The notes: generated by a model not told the origin, from the sequence alone. Positions 25,156 to 35,158 are shown, counted from the first letter of the stretch. The stretch: DNA of 64,000 nucleotides from Desulfuromonas soudanensis (GCF_001278055.1 NZ_CP010802.1:372001-436000), one strand, 5' to 3'. Numbers and translations are program-made.

Positions 25156-25197
25156 GGAGCCTCCGCAGAAGGATGGGGGCGGGATCGCCCGGTTGAC

Positions 25198-25527
25198 TCA
25201 GTGCAAACTGGTGGCGCAGCGGGGGCAGGTCAGCATGCTGGTCGAGGGGACACGATGGCCGCAGGTCGGGCAGTTGAACCAGTAGCGGCAGTGTTTGCAC
25301 TGGGGTTCGGACAGGCCCTGACGTTTTTTGCATTTGGGACACTGGCGGTACATCTTGCGGTGGGCGATGTAGTCGGCAAAGAGGAGGCCGCAGCGCGGGC
25401 ACTCCGCGGCGTCACGCTTGCTGATCTCGGCACCGCAAGTCGGCGCCGGGCAGACGAAGACCGTCTTGCAGGCGCTGCACCAGTATTTCCCCCTGGCTAT
25501 TTCTTTGCAGATCGGGCATTTGTCCAT
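25198..25527 (-). CDS. Small multi-zinc-ribbon protein
   Basis: The 109-residue protein has eight Cys pairs in sequence (CPIC, CSAC, CPAPTC, CPRC, CPKC, CKHC, CPTC, CPRC), enough for about four zinc ribbons and little else. It has no catalytic domain that I recognise. AGAGGT lies upstream of the ATG. A terminator separates it from the rubrerythrin gene upstream, so it has its own promoter. Possible roles are nucleic-acid or protein binding; the function is unknown. Confidence 0.78.
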   Translation of the reverse strand: MDKCPICKEIARGKYWCSACKTVFVCPAPTCGAEISKRDAAECPRCGLLFADYIAHRKMYRQCPKCKKRQGLSEPQCKHCRYWFNCPTCGHRVPSTSMLTCPRCATSLH

Positions 25528-25602
25528 GATATGACCTCTTTGGACCCTTGAAGCCGGTTCGCTGCGGGGATCTGGTCGTCGGCGGACTTGTCGGCCGCCG
25601 AG

Positions 25603-25633
25603 AAAAAAGGCCGGACCCCCCCGGGCCCGGCCT
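25603..25633 (-). terminator. Terminator after rubrerythrin
   Basis: On the minus strand AGGCCGG and CCGGCCT pair around a C/G-rich loop and are followed by TTTTTT. Confidence 0.85.
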
Positions 25634-25654
25634 GGGTGCTTGAAGGGGGTGGGG

Positions 25655-26164
25655 TCAATCGATTTTGTGGAAGGCGCTCGGTGCGGCGCCGCAGACCGGA
25701 CAGGGACCCTGGGGAACCCCTTCGAGGGTATGGCCGCAGACCTGGCAGACGTAGTAGTCGACGGAGGAATTGCGGCCGAGGTTGTCGAGAGCTTTTTGGT
25801 AGAGTGCGGCGTGGGTCTTTTCGACGGCGTTGGCAAAGGTCAGAGAGCGCAGGGCGACGGCAAACCCTTCGGCCTCGGCGTCCTTGATCATTCCCGGATA
25901 CATCTCGGTGAATTCGTGGGTTTCGCCGCCGATCGCCTCGCGGAGGTTGGCCTCGGTGGAGCCGACCCCCCCCAGGGCGCGGAGGTGGGCGTGGGCGTGA
26001 ACGGTTTCCGCCGCCGCCGCGGCGCGGAAGAGCTTGGCGACCTGGGGATGCCCTTCCCGGTCGGCTTCCTTGGCAAAGGCCAGGTATTTGCGGTTCGCCT
26101 GGGACTCGCCGGCAAAGGCTTCGCGGAGATCTTTTTCGGTCTTGCTGCCGTGCAGGTCGGCCAT
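25655..26164 (-). CDS. Rubrerythrin
   Basis: Rubrerythrin is a non-haem diiron peroxidase that reduces hydrogen peroxide in anaerobes. The 169-residue protein has the ferritin-like four-helix part with iron ligands in LREAFAGESQANRKYLAF, AETVHAHAH and GETHEFTEMY, then a C-terminal rubredoxin domain YVCQVCGHTLEG ... PCPVCGAAPSAFH. AAGGAG precedes the ATG. It probably works with the nearby superoxide reductase, whose peroxide product it could remove, though the two are in different compartments. Confidence 0.94.
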   Translation of the reverse strand: MADLHGSKTEKDLREAFAGESQANRKYLAFAKEADREGHPQVAKLFRAAAAAETVHAHAHLRALGGVGSTEANLREAIGGETHEFTEMYPGMIKDAEAEGFAVALRSLTFANAVEKTHAALYQKALDNLGRNSSVDYYVCQVCGHTLEGVPQGPCPVCGAAPSAFHKID

Positions 26165-26311
26165 GATGCAACTCCTTTTCGGGCAGGTGCCAATGGGGGT
26201 TAAAACGTAACCCATTGTATCGATTACCGCCGGCTTGTCAACCTCGGAGGGAGGGTCCCTTCCGGCGCCGGGCGCCGCGAAAAGGCGGAGAGGAGGTGCG
26301 CAGAACGAAAA

Positions 26312-26341
26312 GCGGGAGGCCCGAGGGCCTCCCGCAAAAGG
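26312..26341 (-). terminator. Terminator after the PEGA lipoprotein gene
   Basis: GCGGGAGGCCC and GGGCCTCCCGC pair around a two-base loop; on the minus strand the stem is followed by TTTTCG. Confidence 0.82.
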
Positions 26342-26362
26342 GTCGCTGTTTCCCGGGGAGGG

Positions 26363-26776
26363 TCAGAAGGGGGTTGGCACCGGAGCCTTGTCGATGCCGG
26401 CGGTGTGCAGGGGGGTCGATTCCTTCATCACGAATTCGTAGGTGTCCTTGAGCTTTTTGGTGAAGAAGGTGCCGAGAAAGAGCGGGCTCCCCATGGGGAT
26501 CAGGAGTCCCGCCGCCACCCAGCTGTTGCGGGCGGCCTTGTCGACCTCGTCGGCCTGCACGTCGTGGCGAAGGGGGTCGTACCCGGGTTTCTGCAGGGTC
26601 ACCTCGAGGCTCCCGCCGGCGCCGTTGCTGTATTTGTAGTTGCAGGGCGTGGTGCCGATGGCCCGGCCGTCGATGAAGACCTGGGCGCCGGGGGGATCGG
26701 ACAGAAAGACCGCCTGCTGGGCGCAGGCCGAAAGGAGGGAGAGGATGAGCAGAACGGCTAAGGCTTTGAGCAGCAT
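26363..26776 (-). CDS. Small PEGA-domain lipoprotein
   Basis: The 137-residue precursor has a lipoprotein signal with lipobox LLSAC, followed by a PEGA-like beta domain (FLSDPPGAQVFIDGRAIGTT, then LEVTLQKPGYDPLRHDV). A short hydrophobic stretch WVAAGLLIPMGSPLFLG and a charged tail follow. PEGA domains are common in surface or wall-associated proteins. GGAG precedes the ATG and a strong terminator follows, so it appears monocistronic. Function unknown. Confidence 0.82.
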   Translation of the reverse strand: MLLKALAVLLILSLLSACAQQAVFLSDPPGAQVFIDGRAIGTTPCNYKYSNGAGGSLEVTLQKPGYDPLRHDVQADEVDKAARNSWVAAGLLIPMGSPLFLGTFFTKKLKDTYEFVMKESTPLHTAGIDKAPVPTPF

Positions 26777-27082
26777 ACAGACTCCGTATTTGCATTGGGC
26801 AAAAGGACGGGTCGATCAGGTGAACCCGGAAGCTGGGTTGAAAACTTTGCAGGATCTGTGCCGAACATCGGGTAAATCAACAAGCTTTGGAGAGAGGGTA
26901 AAGATTCCGGACAATTGCCGGTGGGCGCCTGGATCTAATGAGAAATAGGCCGCAAAAACGCACCCTTGGCGACTCTGCCCTCTGGCGGCGGGTGCCGGTT
27001 TTTTGACCGCAGGCCCTCCCTCGCTGCCGGAGGAACCGTGGCCCTTTTAAGACACCTGTGGTCCCCAGGCCTCGGAGGGTCC
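26777..27082. other. Intergenic region without recognisable gene
   Basis: About 300 bases between the lipoprotein gene (which it must contain the promoter for) and the end of uvrA. I find no open frame with a ribosome site, no convincing RNA gene and no strong terminator. The sequence is less GC-rich than its surroundings between 26840 and 26970. Confidence 0.5.
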
Positions 27083-27105
27083 TTTAGTCCGACAGGGGAC
27101 TAGAG
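27083..27105 (-). repeat. Relic of the CTAGGAG inverted-end element
   Basis: TTTAGTCCGACAGGGGACTAG matches the right end of the 171-bp element at 5304-5324 with a few changes. The uvrA TAG stop codon is its CTAG, exactly as for the TSUP permease gene. Confidence 0.6.
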
Positions 27106-29913
27106 GTGCAGGTAGGGACGGAGATAGCGGCCGGTGTGGGAGCGCGACGAGAGGGCCACTTCCTCCGGGGTCCCGCAGGCAATGACCTCTCCTCCCCCGC
27201 CCCCCCCTTCCGGGCCGAGGTCGATGACGTGGTCGGCCGTCTTGATGACATCGAGGTTGTGTTCGATGATCAGGACCGTGTTGCCGGTGTCGACCAGGCG
27301 CTGCAGCACGTCGAGCAGTTTCTGGATGTCGGCGAAGTGCAGTCCGGTGGTCGGCTCGTCGAGGATGTAGATGGTGCGCCCGGTGGCGCGCTTGCCGAGC
27401 TCCTTGGCGAGTTTGACGCGCTGCGCCTCCCCCCCCGAGAGGGTGGTGGCGCTCTGGCCGAGCTTGATATAGCCGAGGCCGACGTCGCGGATCGTCTCCA
27501 GCTTGTTCTTGATCCGCGGAATGTTCTCGAGGAAGACCGCCGCCTGGTTGACCGTCAGGTCGAGTAGTTCGGCGATGCTTTTCCCCTTGTATTTGACCTC
27601 GAGGGTCTCGCGGTTGTAGCGCGCCCCCTTGCAGATTTCGCACTGGACGTAGATGTCGGGGAGAAAGTGCATCTCGATCTTGATGATGCCGTCCCCCTGA
27701 CAGGCCTCGCAGCGCCCCCCCTTGACGTTGAAGGAGAAGCGCCCCGGTTTGTACCCCCGCACCTTGGCCTCGGGGAGGCGGGCGAAGAGGTCGCGGATGT
27801 CGGTGAAGACCCCGGTGTAGGTGGCGGGGTTGGAGCGGGGGGTGCGGCCGATGGGGGACTGATCGATGTCGATGACCTTGTCGAGGAGTTCGAGACCGAG
27901 GAGTTCGTCGACCTTGCCGGCCTTGTCGCGACTGCGGTAGAGGCGCTGGGAGAGGGTTTTGAAGAGGGTGTCGATGATCAGGGTCGATTTCCCCGACCCC
28001 GAGACCCCGGTGACGCAGGTCATGACCCCGAGGGGGATGGCGACGTCGACCCCCTTGAGGTTGTTTTCCCGGGCCCCTTTGATCTGCAGGAAACGATCGG
28101 TGGTGCGGCGCTGCGCCGGCAGGGGGATGGAGAGTTCTCCCGAGAGGTAGCGCCCGGTGAGGGAGGCGGGATTGGCGAGGATCTCCTGCGGTGTCCCCTG
28201 GGCGACGACTTCGCCGCCGTGGACCCCCGCTCCCGGTCCCATGTCGAGAACGTAATCGGCTTCGAGGATCGTCTCTTCGTCGTGCTCGACGACCAGCACG
28301 GTGTTGCCGAGGTCGCGCAGTCGTTTCAACGTCTCCAGGAGGCGGCGGTTGTCCCTCTGGTGCAACCCGATGGACGGTTCGTCGAGGATGTAGAGGACCC
28401 CCACCAGCGAGGAGCCGACCTGGGTGGCGAGGCGGATGCGCTGCCCCTCGCCGCCGGAGAGGGTCCCCGAATTGCGGTCGAGGGAGAGGTAGTCGAGGCC
28501 GACATGGGCGAGAAAGGAGAGGCGCTCGCGGATCTCCTTGAGGATGCGCCGGGCGATCTCCGCCTTCTTCGGCGAAAAGTGCAGGTCGGCGAAGAAACGT
28601 TCCGCCTCGCTGATGGCCAGGGCCGTGACCTCGCAGATGTTTTTGCCGGCCACCCGCACGAAGAGGGTCTCGGGGCGCAGCCGCGCGCCGTTGCAGGTCG
28701 GGCAGGGCATGACGTTCATGAACCGTTCGAGGTTCTCCCGCACCGCCTCCGAGTCGGTCTCATGGTAGCGCCGCTCGAGGTTGGTGACCACCCCTTCGAA
28801 GACCTTGTTGTAGAAGTGGCGACGCCCCCCCTGGTCGAAGAAGAAGCGGACTTCCTCCTTCCCCGAGCCGGTCAGCAGGATCCGGCGAAGGTTCTCCGGG
28901 AGCTTCTCGAAGGGGGTGTTGATGTCGAAACCGTAGTGGTCGGAAAGGGCCTCGAGGAGCTGCTGGTAATAGACGCCGCTGCGGCTTTCCCAGGGGGCGA
29001 TGGCCCCTTCGCGCAGGGAGAGGGCGGGGTTGGGGACCACCTGGTCGGGGTCGAAGTACATCCGGGTTCCCAGTCCGGTGCAGGCGGGGCAGGCACCGTA
29101 GGGATTGTTGAAGGAAAACATCCGCGGTGTGATCTCCGGGTAGGAGATTCCGCAGTCGACGCAGGCGTGCTGCTGCGAATAGAGCTGACTCTCGCCGTCG
29201 ATCACCTCGACCCGGACGATGCCGTCGGCCAGGCGCAGGGCGGTCTCCAGGGAGTCGGCCAGGCGCCCCTGCAGCCCCTCCTTGATGACCAGGCGATCGA
29301 CGACCACCTCGATGGTGTGCTTCTTTTTCTTGTCGAGTTCCATCGGTTCGGAGAGTTCGTGCATGACGCCGTCGATACGCACCCGCACGAAGCCGTCGGC
29401 CTGCAGCTGCCTGAGTTCCTTCCGGTATTCCCCCTTGCGGCCGCGGATGATGGGCGCCAGAAGGAGGAGGCGGGTCTTCTCCGGAAAGGCAATGATGCGG
29501 TCGACCATCTGCTCCACGGTCTGGGAGGCGATCTCCTTGCCGCAGCCGTGGCAGTGCACGGTGCCGACCCGGGCAAAGAGGAGGCGCAGATAGTCGTAGA
29601 TCTCGGTGACGGTGCCGACGGTGGAGCGGGGGTTCTTCGAGGTGGTCTTCTGCTCGATGGAGATGGCAGGAGAGAGCCCCTCGATACTCTCCACGTCGGG
29701 CTTTTCCATCTGCTCGAGAAACTGCCGGGCGTAGGACGAAAGGCTCTCCACGTAGCGGCGTTGCCCCTCGGCGTAGATGGTGTCGAAGGCCAGGGTCGAT
29801 TTTCCCGAGCCGGAGACGCCGGTGATCACCACCAGTTTCTCCCGGGGGATCTCGACGTCGATGTTCTTCAGGTTGTGCTCGCAGGCGCCTTTGATGACGA
29901 TTTTGTCAACCAT
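27100..29913 (-). CDS. uvrA: UvrABC excinuclease subunit A
   Basis: UvrA recognises DNA lesions with UvrB in nucleotide excision repair. The 937-residue protein has the normal length and double ABC layout: Walker [15 protein letters not shown] near residue 35 and [14 protein letters not shown] near residue 640, ABC signatures [13 protein letters not shown] and [13 protein letters not shown], and zinc-binding cysteines in CHGCGKE, CVDCG ... CPAC and CEACQGDG ... CEIC. The start overlaps the pdxA stop by eight bases, suggesting coupling. The TAG stop is inside the repeat relic. Confidence 0.97.
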   Translation of the reverse strand: MVDKIVIKGACEHNLKNIDVEIPREKLVVITGVSGSGKSTLAFDTIYAEGQRRYVESLSSYARQFLEQMEKPDVESIEGLSPAISIEQKTTSKNPRSTVGTVTEIYDYLRLLFARVGTVHCHGCGKEIASQTVEQMVDRIIAFPEKTRLLLLAPIIRGRKGEYRKELRQLQADGFVRVRIDGVMHELSEPMELDKKKKHTIEVVVDRLVIKEGLQGRLADSLETALRLADGIVRVEVIDGESQLYSQQHACVDCGISYPEITPRMFSFNNPYGACPACTGLGTRMYFDPDQVVPNPALSLREGAIAPWESRSGVYYQQLLEALSDHYGFDINTPFEKLPENLRRILLTGSGKEEVRFFFDQGGRRHFYNKVFEGVVTNLERRYHETDSEAVRENLERFMNVMPCPTCNGARLRPETLFVRVAGKNICEVTALAISEAERFFADLHFSPKKAEIARRILKEIRERLSFLAHVGLDYLSLDRNSGTLSGGEGQRIRLATQVGSSLVGVLYILDEPSIGLHQRDNRRLLETLKRLRDLGNTVLVVEHDEETILEADYVLDMGPGAGVHGGEVVAQGTPQEILANPASLTGRYLSGELSIPLPAQRRTTDRFLQIKGARENNLKGVDVAIPLGVMTCVTGVSGSGKSTLIIDTLFKTLSQRLYRSRDKAGKVDELLGLELLDKVIDIDQSPIGRTPRSNPATYTGVFTDIRDLFARLPEAKVRGYKPGRFSFNVKGGRCEACQGDGIIKIEMHFLPDIYVQCEICKGARYNRETLEVKYKGKSIAELLDLTVNQAAVFLENIPRIKNKLETIRDVGLGYIKLGQSATTLSGGEAQRVKLAKELGKRATGRTIYILDEPTTGLHFADIQKLLDVLQRLVDTGNTVLIIEHNLDVIKTADHVIDLGPEGGGGGGEVIACGTPEEVALSSRSHTGRYLRPYLHL

Positions 29914-30946
29914 TGTTTAATCCGTGACGGGTAGGGGGTGACGGGAGACCGCTTTGGGCCATCTGTTCCGCCATTTTCACCGCCGCCAGGAGGCTCGCCT
30001 CGCTGGCTTTGCCGGTGCCGGCGATGTCGTAGGCGGTGCCGTGATCGACGCTGGTGCGGACGATGGGGAGTCCGAGGGTGACGTTGACGCCGTCGTCGAA
30101 GTGGAGGAGCTTCAGGGGGATGAGCCCCTGGTCGTGGTACATGCAGACCACCGCGTCGTAATCGCCGCGGGCCGCGAAGTGGAAGAGGGTGTCGGCGCTG
30201 TGGGGGCCGGTGGCGGCGATCCCTCCGCGGACGGCTTCGGCGATGGCCGGAGCGATCAGGCGTCCTTCCTCGTCGCCGAACATCCCCCCCTCCCCGGCGT
30301 GGGGGTTGAGGGCCAGAACGGCGATGCGCGGCGTTTTCAGGGCGAAGTGGCGGCGGAAGGCGCCGTCGGTGATGCGGATCGTCTCGAGGATGTCCCCGGC
30401 ACTCAGCGCCTGCGGCACCTCGGCCAGGGCCAGATGGGTGGTGACCAGGCAGACCTTGAGGCGCTCCCCGGCGAGCATCATCACCACCTTGTCGACGCCG
30501 CAGCGTTCGGCGAGAAGTTCGGTGTGACCGGGGAAAGGGCTCCCGGCGGCGTGGATCGCCCCCTTGCTGATCGGCGCGGTGACCATGGCTGCCCCTTCGC
30601 CGGCCAGGCAGCGGTCGCAGGCCCACTCGATGTAGGCGACCATGGCCCTGCCGCAGGCCGTGTCGGGTTTGCCGTAGGCAAGCTTATCCGCGGGGAGCCG
30701 GGAGAGGGCCTTGATCTCCAGGGTGCGCGTCCCGACCCTCAGCCGGTGGCTGCCCAACCCCTTTGCCGGGCTCAGGGCGGTCTCGGCGCCGAAGAGATCG
30801 GCCGCCTTCTGCAGCACGGCGACATCGCCGGCGACCAGCAGCGGATGCCGGAGGTTGTCCAGTCCCCCGGAAAGGAGGGCCTTGAGGATGATTTCCGGGC
30901 CGACCCCCGTCGGGTCGCCGAGGGTCAGAATCAATGGTGCTAACAC
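29906..30946 (-). CDS. pdxA: 4-hydroxythreonine-4-phosphate dehydrogenase
   Basis: PdxA oxidises 4-phosphohydroxy-L-threonine in the DXP-dependent route to pyridoxal phosphate. The 346-residue protein contains [18 protein letters not shown] at the start, [38 protein letters not shown] and [13 protein letters not shown], the last with metal-binding His. I set the start at GTG because AAGGAG lies six bases upstream and the family begins just there; the longer open frame upstream is not conserved-looking. It is the first gene of a pdxA-uvrA pair. Confidence 0.94.
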   Translation of the reverse strand: MLAPLILTLGDPTGVGPEIILKALLSGGLDNLRHPLLVAGDVAVLQKAADLFGAETALSPAKGLGSHRLRVGTRTLEIKALSRLPADKLAYGKPDTACGRAMVAYIEWACDRCLAGEGAAMVTAPISKGAIHAAGSPFPGHTELLAERCGVDKVVMMLAGERLKVCLVTTHLALAEVPQALSAGDILETIRITDGAFRRHFALKTPRIAVLALNPHAGEGGMFGDEEGRLIAPAIAEAVRGGIAATGPHSADTLFHFAARGDYDAVVCMYHDQGLIPLKLLHFDDGVNVTLGLPIVRTSVDHGTAYDIAGTGKASEASLLAAVKMAEQMAQSGLPSPPTRHGLNNG

Positions 30947-31105
30947 ATGCGACTCCTTTTTCCAGGCAAGAGGAAGATTATAACCTGTCCGGTCAGGATA
31001 GGACAACCTCAATCTCGCCGCAGAGAAGGGGGCGGGGCCGGTCGGCGGAGAAGGGCGGGGAGGAGCCGGGGCCTCCCCCCGTTGCGGTTTGCTGCAGCCG
31101 AGCCA

Positions 31106-31134
31106 TTGACAAGTCGGGTCCCGATGATTAAATA
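31106..31134 (+). promoter_or_regulatory. Candidate promoter of the protease gene
   Basis: A perfect TTGACA is followed after 17 bases by TAAATA, a modest -10. It lies about 35-60 bases upstream of the ATG. Confidence 0.5.
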
Positions 31135-31169
31135 GGGCAGGATTGCAATTTCTCGAGAGGAGTGACTTC

Positions 31170-32567
31170 ATGTGGAACAACGGTAACAGATGGATCCTGT
31201 TGGTGGCGGGGGTGTTGGCTCTGGCGCTGCCGTCGCCGTCCCTGGCGACGACGGCCGTCCTCCCTGATTTCGTCTCCCTGGCCCGGGAGCTCAAGCCGGC
31301 GGTGGTCAACATCAGCACCAGCAAGAAGGCGAAGGTGCGTCGTCCGGCCCTTCCCGGCCCCCGCACCCCCGGCAATGAATTTTTCGAGGAATTTTTCGAC
31401 CGTTTCTTTCAGGGGCAGCCCGGGCCGATGCGGCCGGAGCGCTCCCTCGGATCCGGTTTCATCATCTCCGCCGACGGTTACATCCTGACCAACGACCACG
31501 TGGTGGATGGTGCCGACGAGATCAAGGTCAAGCTCGCCGATGGCCGAACCTTCGTCGCCACCGTCAAGGGCTTCGATCGTAAACTGGACCTGGCGCTGGT
31601 GAAGATCGACACCGGCGAGGATCTCCCCGTGGCCGACCTCGGCGATAGCGCATCCCTGCGGGTCGGCGAATGGGTGATGGCCATCGGCAACCCCTTCGGA
31701 CTCGAACAGACGGTCACCGCCGGCATCGTCTCGGCCAAGGGGCGGGTCATCGGCGCCGGCCCTTACGATGATTTCATCCAGACCGACGCCTCGATCAACC
31801 CCGGCAATTCCGGAGGGCCGCTCTTCAACACCGAAGGCAAGGTGGTCGGCATCAATACCGCCATCGTCGCCAGCGGCCAGGGGATCGGATTCGCCATTCC
31901 GGTCAACGCCGCCAAGAACATCATCGACCAGCTGAAGAAGACGGGGCACGTCGTCCGCGGCTGGCTCGGGGTGAGCGTCCAGACGGTCACGGAGGAGTTG
32001 GCCGCTTCCTTCGGTCTCCAGGACGCCACCGGCGCCCTGGTTTCCGAAGTGGCCAAGGACTCCCCGGCGGAAAAGGGGGGGATCAAGCGCGGAGACATCA
32101 TCCTTTCCTTCAACGGCAACCCCGTGGACGCCCTCAACGATCTGCCGCGGCAGGTCGCCGACACCCCCGTCGGCACCCTGGCCAGAATCGAGGTCTTTCG
32201 CAACGGCAAGACCCGCACACTGACGGTGACCGTCGGTCGTCTCGAGGAAGAGGTGGAGGGCGGTCAGGTCCAGGAGGCGGGCCAGGGGGCTCTCGGCATC
32301 GCCGTCACCGACCTGACGCCTGAAATCGCACGCCAGTACGGAATCGAGGAGGGGAAGGGGGTGCTGATTACCGGTATCGATCCTTCGGGGACGGCGGCCG
32401 CGGCCGGATTGCGTCCCGGCGACCTGATCCTCGAAATGAACGGCCGGGAGATCGCCGCCCTCAAGGATTACCGTGCCGCCCTCGCCCAGGTGAAGAGCGG
32501 CCAGGTTTTGCGACTGTTGATCCGGCGCGGCGAGAGTCTCCTCTATGCCGCGGTCCGGGCGCAGTAA
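31170..32567 (+). CDS. Periplasmic Do-like serine protease (DegP/HtrA family)
   Basis: The 465-residue precursor has a signal peptide (cleavage near PSLA-TT), a trypsin-like domain with catalytic His in ILTNDHVVDGA, Asp in RKLDLALVKID and Ser in NPGNSGGPLFN, and two PDZ domains (about residues 265-355 and 370-460) with GWLGVSVQTV and GALGIAVTDL at their starts. It degrades or refolds misfolded envelope proteins. AGGAG lies seven bases before the ATG. A terminator follows, so the gene is monocistronic. Confidence 0.94.
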   Translation: MWNNGNRWILLVAGVLALALPSPSLATTAVLPDFVSLARELKPAVVNISTSKKAKVRRPALPGPRTPGNEFFEEFFDRFFQGQPGPMRPERSLGSGFIISADGYILTNDHVVDGADEIKVKLADGRTFVATVKGFDRKLDLALVKIDTGEDLPVADLGDSASLRVGEWVMAIGNPFGLEQTVTAGIVSAKGRVIGAGPYDDFIQTDASINPGNSGGPLFNTEGKVVGINTAIVASGQGIGFAIPVNAAKNIIDQLKKTGHVVRGWLGVSVQTVTEELAASFGLQDATGALVSEVAKDSPAEKGGIKRGDIILSFNGNPVDALNDLPRQVADTPVGTLARIEVFRNGKTRTLTVTVGRLEEEVEGGQVQEAGQGALGIAVTDLTPEIARQYGIEEGKGVLITGIDPSGTAAAAGLRPGDLILEMNGREIAALKDYRAALAQVKSGQVLRLLIRRGESLLYAAVRAQ

Positions 32568-32592
32568 CGGCGTCCCGTTTGAGATGATCGAG

Positions 32593-32630
32593 GGCGCGGG
32601 CTCCGGACGATTCCGGGGCCCGCGCCTTTT
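32593..32630 (+). terminator. Terminator after the protease gene
   Basis: GGCGCGGGCTCCGGA pairs with TCCGGGGCCCGCGCC (one G-T pair), followed by TTTT. Confidence 0.82.
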
Positions 32631-32660
32631 CGGCCGTGGCCGGGAGGGGTGGAGAGAATC

Positions 32661-33659
32661 ATGCGATCCGTGTTCTACCCAACGCTGGTCAACGGCCCCT
32701 TCGGCGATCCGGCTCTCTACGTGCGCCTGGCTCACCGCGGCGAGGCTCTCCTCTTCGATTGCGGCGATCTCCATTCCCTGAGCACCCGCCAAATCCTCAA
32801 ACTCTCGGCTGTCTTCGTTTCCCACGGCCACATCGATCATCTGATCGGCTTCGACCTCCTGCTGCGCAACTTTCTCTGCAGCCGGAGGCCCCTGCTTCTC
32901 TACGGTCCGCCGGGGTTTGCTGCCCAGATCGGTCACCGCCTGGCCGGCTACACCTGGAACCTGATCGAGAGCTATCCGCTGACGGTAATTGTGCGCGAGT
33001 GGGGAGAGGAGGCGGGGGTCGAAGTCCGTTTCCGGGCGGCCGGGGGGTTTCGGGCCGAAGCGGGGCGGGACTGGCTCTGCTTCGGCGGGATCCTCATGGA
33101 GACTCCGGTCTGGCGGGTGCGGTGTATCCCCCTGGACCACGGCGGAATCGTCTCGCTGGCCTTCCTTCTCGAGGAGCCGCTGCACGTGGCGGTGCACAAG
33201 GACGCCCTGGAGAGCCGCGGCTACGCCCCCGGTCCCTGGCTGAATCGCTTCAAGGACCGGGTGCGGCAGGGGGACGGGGGAGGGGAGGTCGTCTCCGTCC
33301 CCCTTGCCGCCGGCGGGTCGCAGGCGGTGGAGCTGGAGGAACTCTGCCGGCAGATCGCCCATACCGAGCGGGGAATGAAGGTCTGCTACGTGACCGACGC
33401 CTCCCCCTCGGAAAAAAACCTCCGGGCGATCGAGGCGTTGGCGGCCGACGCCCACCTCCTGGCGATCGAAGCCACCTTCGCTCGGCGCGACCATTCCCGG
33501 GCGGTGGAGCGCAACCATCTCACCGCCGCCCTGGCCGGAGAAATCGGCCGCAGGGCGCGGGCGGCGCGCCTCCTGGTCTTTCATCATTCTCCCCGGTACC
33601 TCGATTTCCCCCAGTTGCTGCGGCTCGAGGCTGAAGAAGCCTTTGGGGGCGGCACTTGA
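32661..33659 (+). CDS. MBL-fold metallohydrolase, RNase Z-like
   Basis: The 332-residue protein has the metallo-beta-lactamase motif VFVSHGHIDHLIGFD near residue 55, an earlier strand FDCGD, later Asp in VTDAS and His in FHHSPRY, consistent with two metal sites. Overall layout resembles ribonuclease Z-related proteins, but with inserts after the first domain, and a tRNA 3'-processing role is not certain. GGAG lies six bases before the ATG. An in-frame GTG four codons upstream is less likely. Confidence 0.82.
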   Translation: MRSVFYPTLVNGPFGDPALYVRLAHRGEALLFDCGDLHSLSTRQILKLSAVFVSHGHIDHLIGFDLLLRNFLCSRRPLLLYGPPGFAAQIGHRLAGYTWNLIESYPLTVIVREWGEEAGVEVRFRAAGGFRAEAGRDWLCFGGILMETPVWRVRCIPLDHGGIVSLAFLLEEPLHVAVHKDALESRGYAPGPWLNRFKDRVRQGDGGGEVVSVPLAAGGSQAVELEELCRQIAHTERGMKVCYVTDASPSEKNLRAIEALAADAHLLAIEATFARRDHSRAVERNHLTAALAGEIGRRARAARLLVFHHSPRYLDFPQLLRLEAEEAFGGGT

Positions 33660-33793
33660 GCATCGGCGCAGAGAGACGGGGCTTAAGGTGCGGCTTTTTC
33701 CTCCGCTCATTTCTTCTCGACTCTTTTTTGCGGTCGCCGCTCCCTGTGCAAAAGCACAGTGTATTTATCAAAATCCTGTGATAACTTTGCCTT

Positions 33794-35158
33794 ATGCGCC
33801 TGGCACTCAAACATCAGATCATTCTCGCTCCGGCCACCATCCTGCTGTTGATGACCCTTCTTCTCAGCTTTCTCCAGTACACCTACTGGGACCTGTCGGT
33901 GAAGCGTCAGGAAGCGCGGAGGCTCGGAACGGTCTTCATCGCCCTTGCCGAGGCCGATCTGGCAACGCAGCGAATGCAGGGCTTTGCGCAGCACCTCGGT
34001 CGCGACCCCTATCTTGAGGTCGGCAGCCTCGCGGAAGTGACCGAACTCTACCGCTATCTCTCCGCGGCGCTGCAGCGCATCACCGAGTTGCTCCCCCTCC
34101 CCGATCAGACCCTCGCCCTGCTGAAGCAGGCGCAGTACGATCTCAATCCCGAAAACGGCCTGGACGCCCAGCGGATTCTCGATGCCGTCGCCCTGCTCCG
34201 TCCCCAGCTCAGCACCCTGGCCGAGGCAAGCCAGAATCAGCGGCAGAAACTGCGCGGCGTACACAATCAGGACATCGATGAACTGGTGGCCCGTACCGCC
34301 TTCGTCTCCATCGTCGTTCTCGGAACCGCCATCCTGGTGGGGATCTTCCTCTCCCTCTATTTCGCCCGCCGCATTCTGCGGCGGATTCAGAGCCTCTCGG
34401 AAAGCGCCGGCCGCATCGCCGCCGGCGATCTCTCTCCCCCCACCCCGCCGCCGAAGGTGCGCGACGAACTCGACGGCCTCACCCTCTCCATCAACCGCAT
34501 GACCGAGCGCCTGATCCGGGTCGTCGGAACGGAAAAGCTCCTCGAGGGAGCCGAGGAGGAGCGGCGGCGCATCGCCATGGACATTCACGACCAGACTCTT
34601 TCCGATCTCTCGGCGATCCGCCGCGATCTCGAGGGGATCGACTGTCCCGGGGCTCCCGCCCTCGCCGAGGATCTGCAGCGGGCCATGGCCAATCTGCGGG
34701 AGGTGATGGACGATCTTCACCCCCAGACCCTCGACATCCTCGGTCTCGGCGCCGCCCTTCAATCGCACCTCGAGAGCCACCTCGCCAAGGGAACCCTCCC
34801 CCGGTACCATCTCTACAGCGCCCCGGAAGTCGAGACTGCCGGCCTTTCCCGCCTGGCTCTCCTCTCCCTGTACCGCATCGCCGTCGAGGCGATTCACAAC
34901 GTCATCAAGCACGCCGGCGCCAGCCGCTACGAGGTCAACCTCGACCGCCGCGGCGATACGGTCGTCCTCTCCGTTGAAGACAACGGCACCGGCTTCGAAC
35001 CGGCAGAGCGCTTCGGCCGCGGAGGACGCGGCCTTTACAACATCCGGGAGCGGGCCCGGGGGATCGGCGCCACCGTCGCCTGGAGCCCGTCGCGGTTTTC
35101 GACGGGGACCCGCTTTGAACTGACCCTCCCTCTCGAAGGGGAAAAGGAGACCCGATGA
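33794..35158 (+). CDS. Membrane sensor histidine kinase of the NarX/HisKA_3 class
   Basis: The 454-residue kinase has an N-terminal membrane helix (about residues 9-28), a periplasmic helical domain of about 140 residues, a second helix (about 170-190), a HAMP domain and then the HisKA_3 phosphoacceptor EEERRRIAMDIHDQTLSDLS. The ATPase domain has HNVIKHAGASRYEVNL (N-box) and VEDNGTGFEP ... GGRGLYNIRERARGIGA. The ligand is unknown. Its stop overlaps the start of the response regulator gene by four bases (ATGA), so the two form a pair. Confidence 0.92.
   Translation: MRLALKHQIILAPATILLLMTLLLSFLQYTYWDLSVKRQEARRLGTVFIALAEADLATQRMQGFAQHLGRDPYLEVGSLAEVTELYRYLSAALQRITELLPLPDQTLALLKQAQYDLNPENGLDAQRILDAVALLRPQLSTLAEASQNQRQKLRGVHNQDIDELVARTAFVSIVVLGTAILVGIFLSLYFARRILRRIQSLSESAGRIAAGDLSPPTPPPKVRDELDGLTLSINRMTERLIRVVGTEKLLEGAEEERRRIAMDIHDQTLSDLSAIRRDLEGIDCPGAPALAEDLQRAMANLREVMDDLHPQTLDILGLGAALQSHLESHLAKGTLPRYHLYSAPEVETAGLSRLALLSLYRIAVEAIHNVIKHAGASRYEVNLDRRGDTVVLSVEDNGTGFEPAERFGRGGRGLYNIRERARGIGATVAWSPSRFSTGTRFELTLPLEGEKETR

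Noticed and set aside
26777-27082. Riboswitch (fluoride, cyclic di-GMP or similar) in the region between uvrA and the lipoprotein gene
   Set aside because: I looked for conserved cores of common riboswitches and found none; the adjacent genes run in a direction that would place most of the region after uvrA.
27667-29934. A 755-codon open frame opposite uvrA
   Set aside because: It is an antisense artefact of the uvrA codon usage; composition is rich in Asp, Gly, Val and Leu without domains.
33744-33759. CTGTGCAAAAGCACAG hairpin upstream of the NarX-like kinase gene as a terminator
   Set aside because: The stem has only six pairs and no T-run follows; it may be an operator, but there is no second copy to support this.
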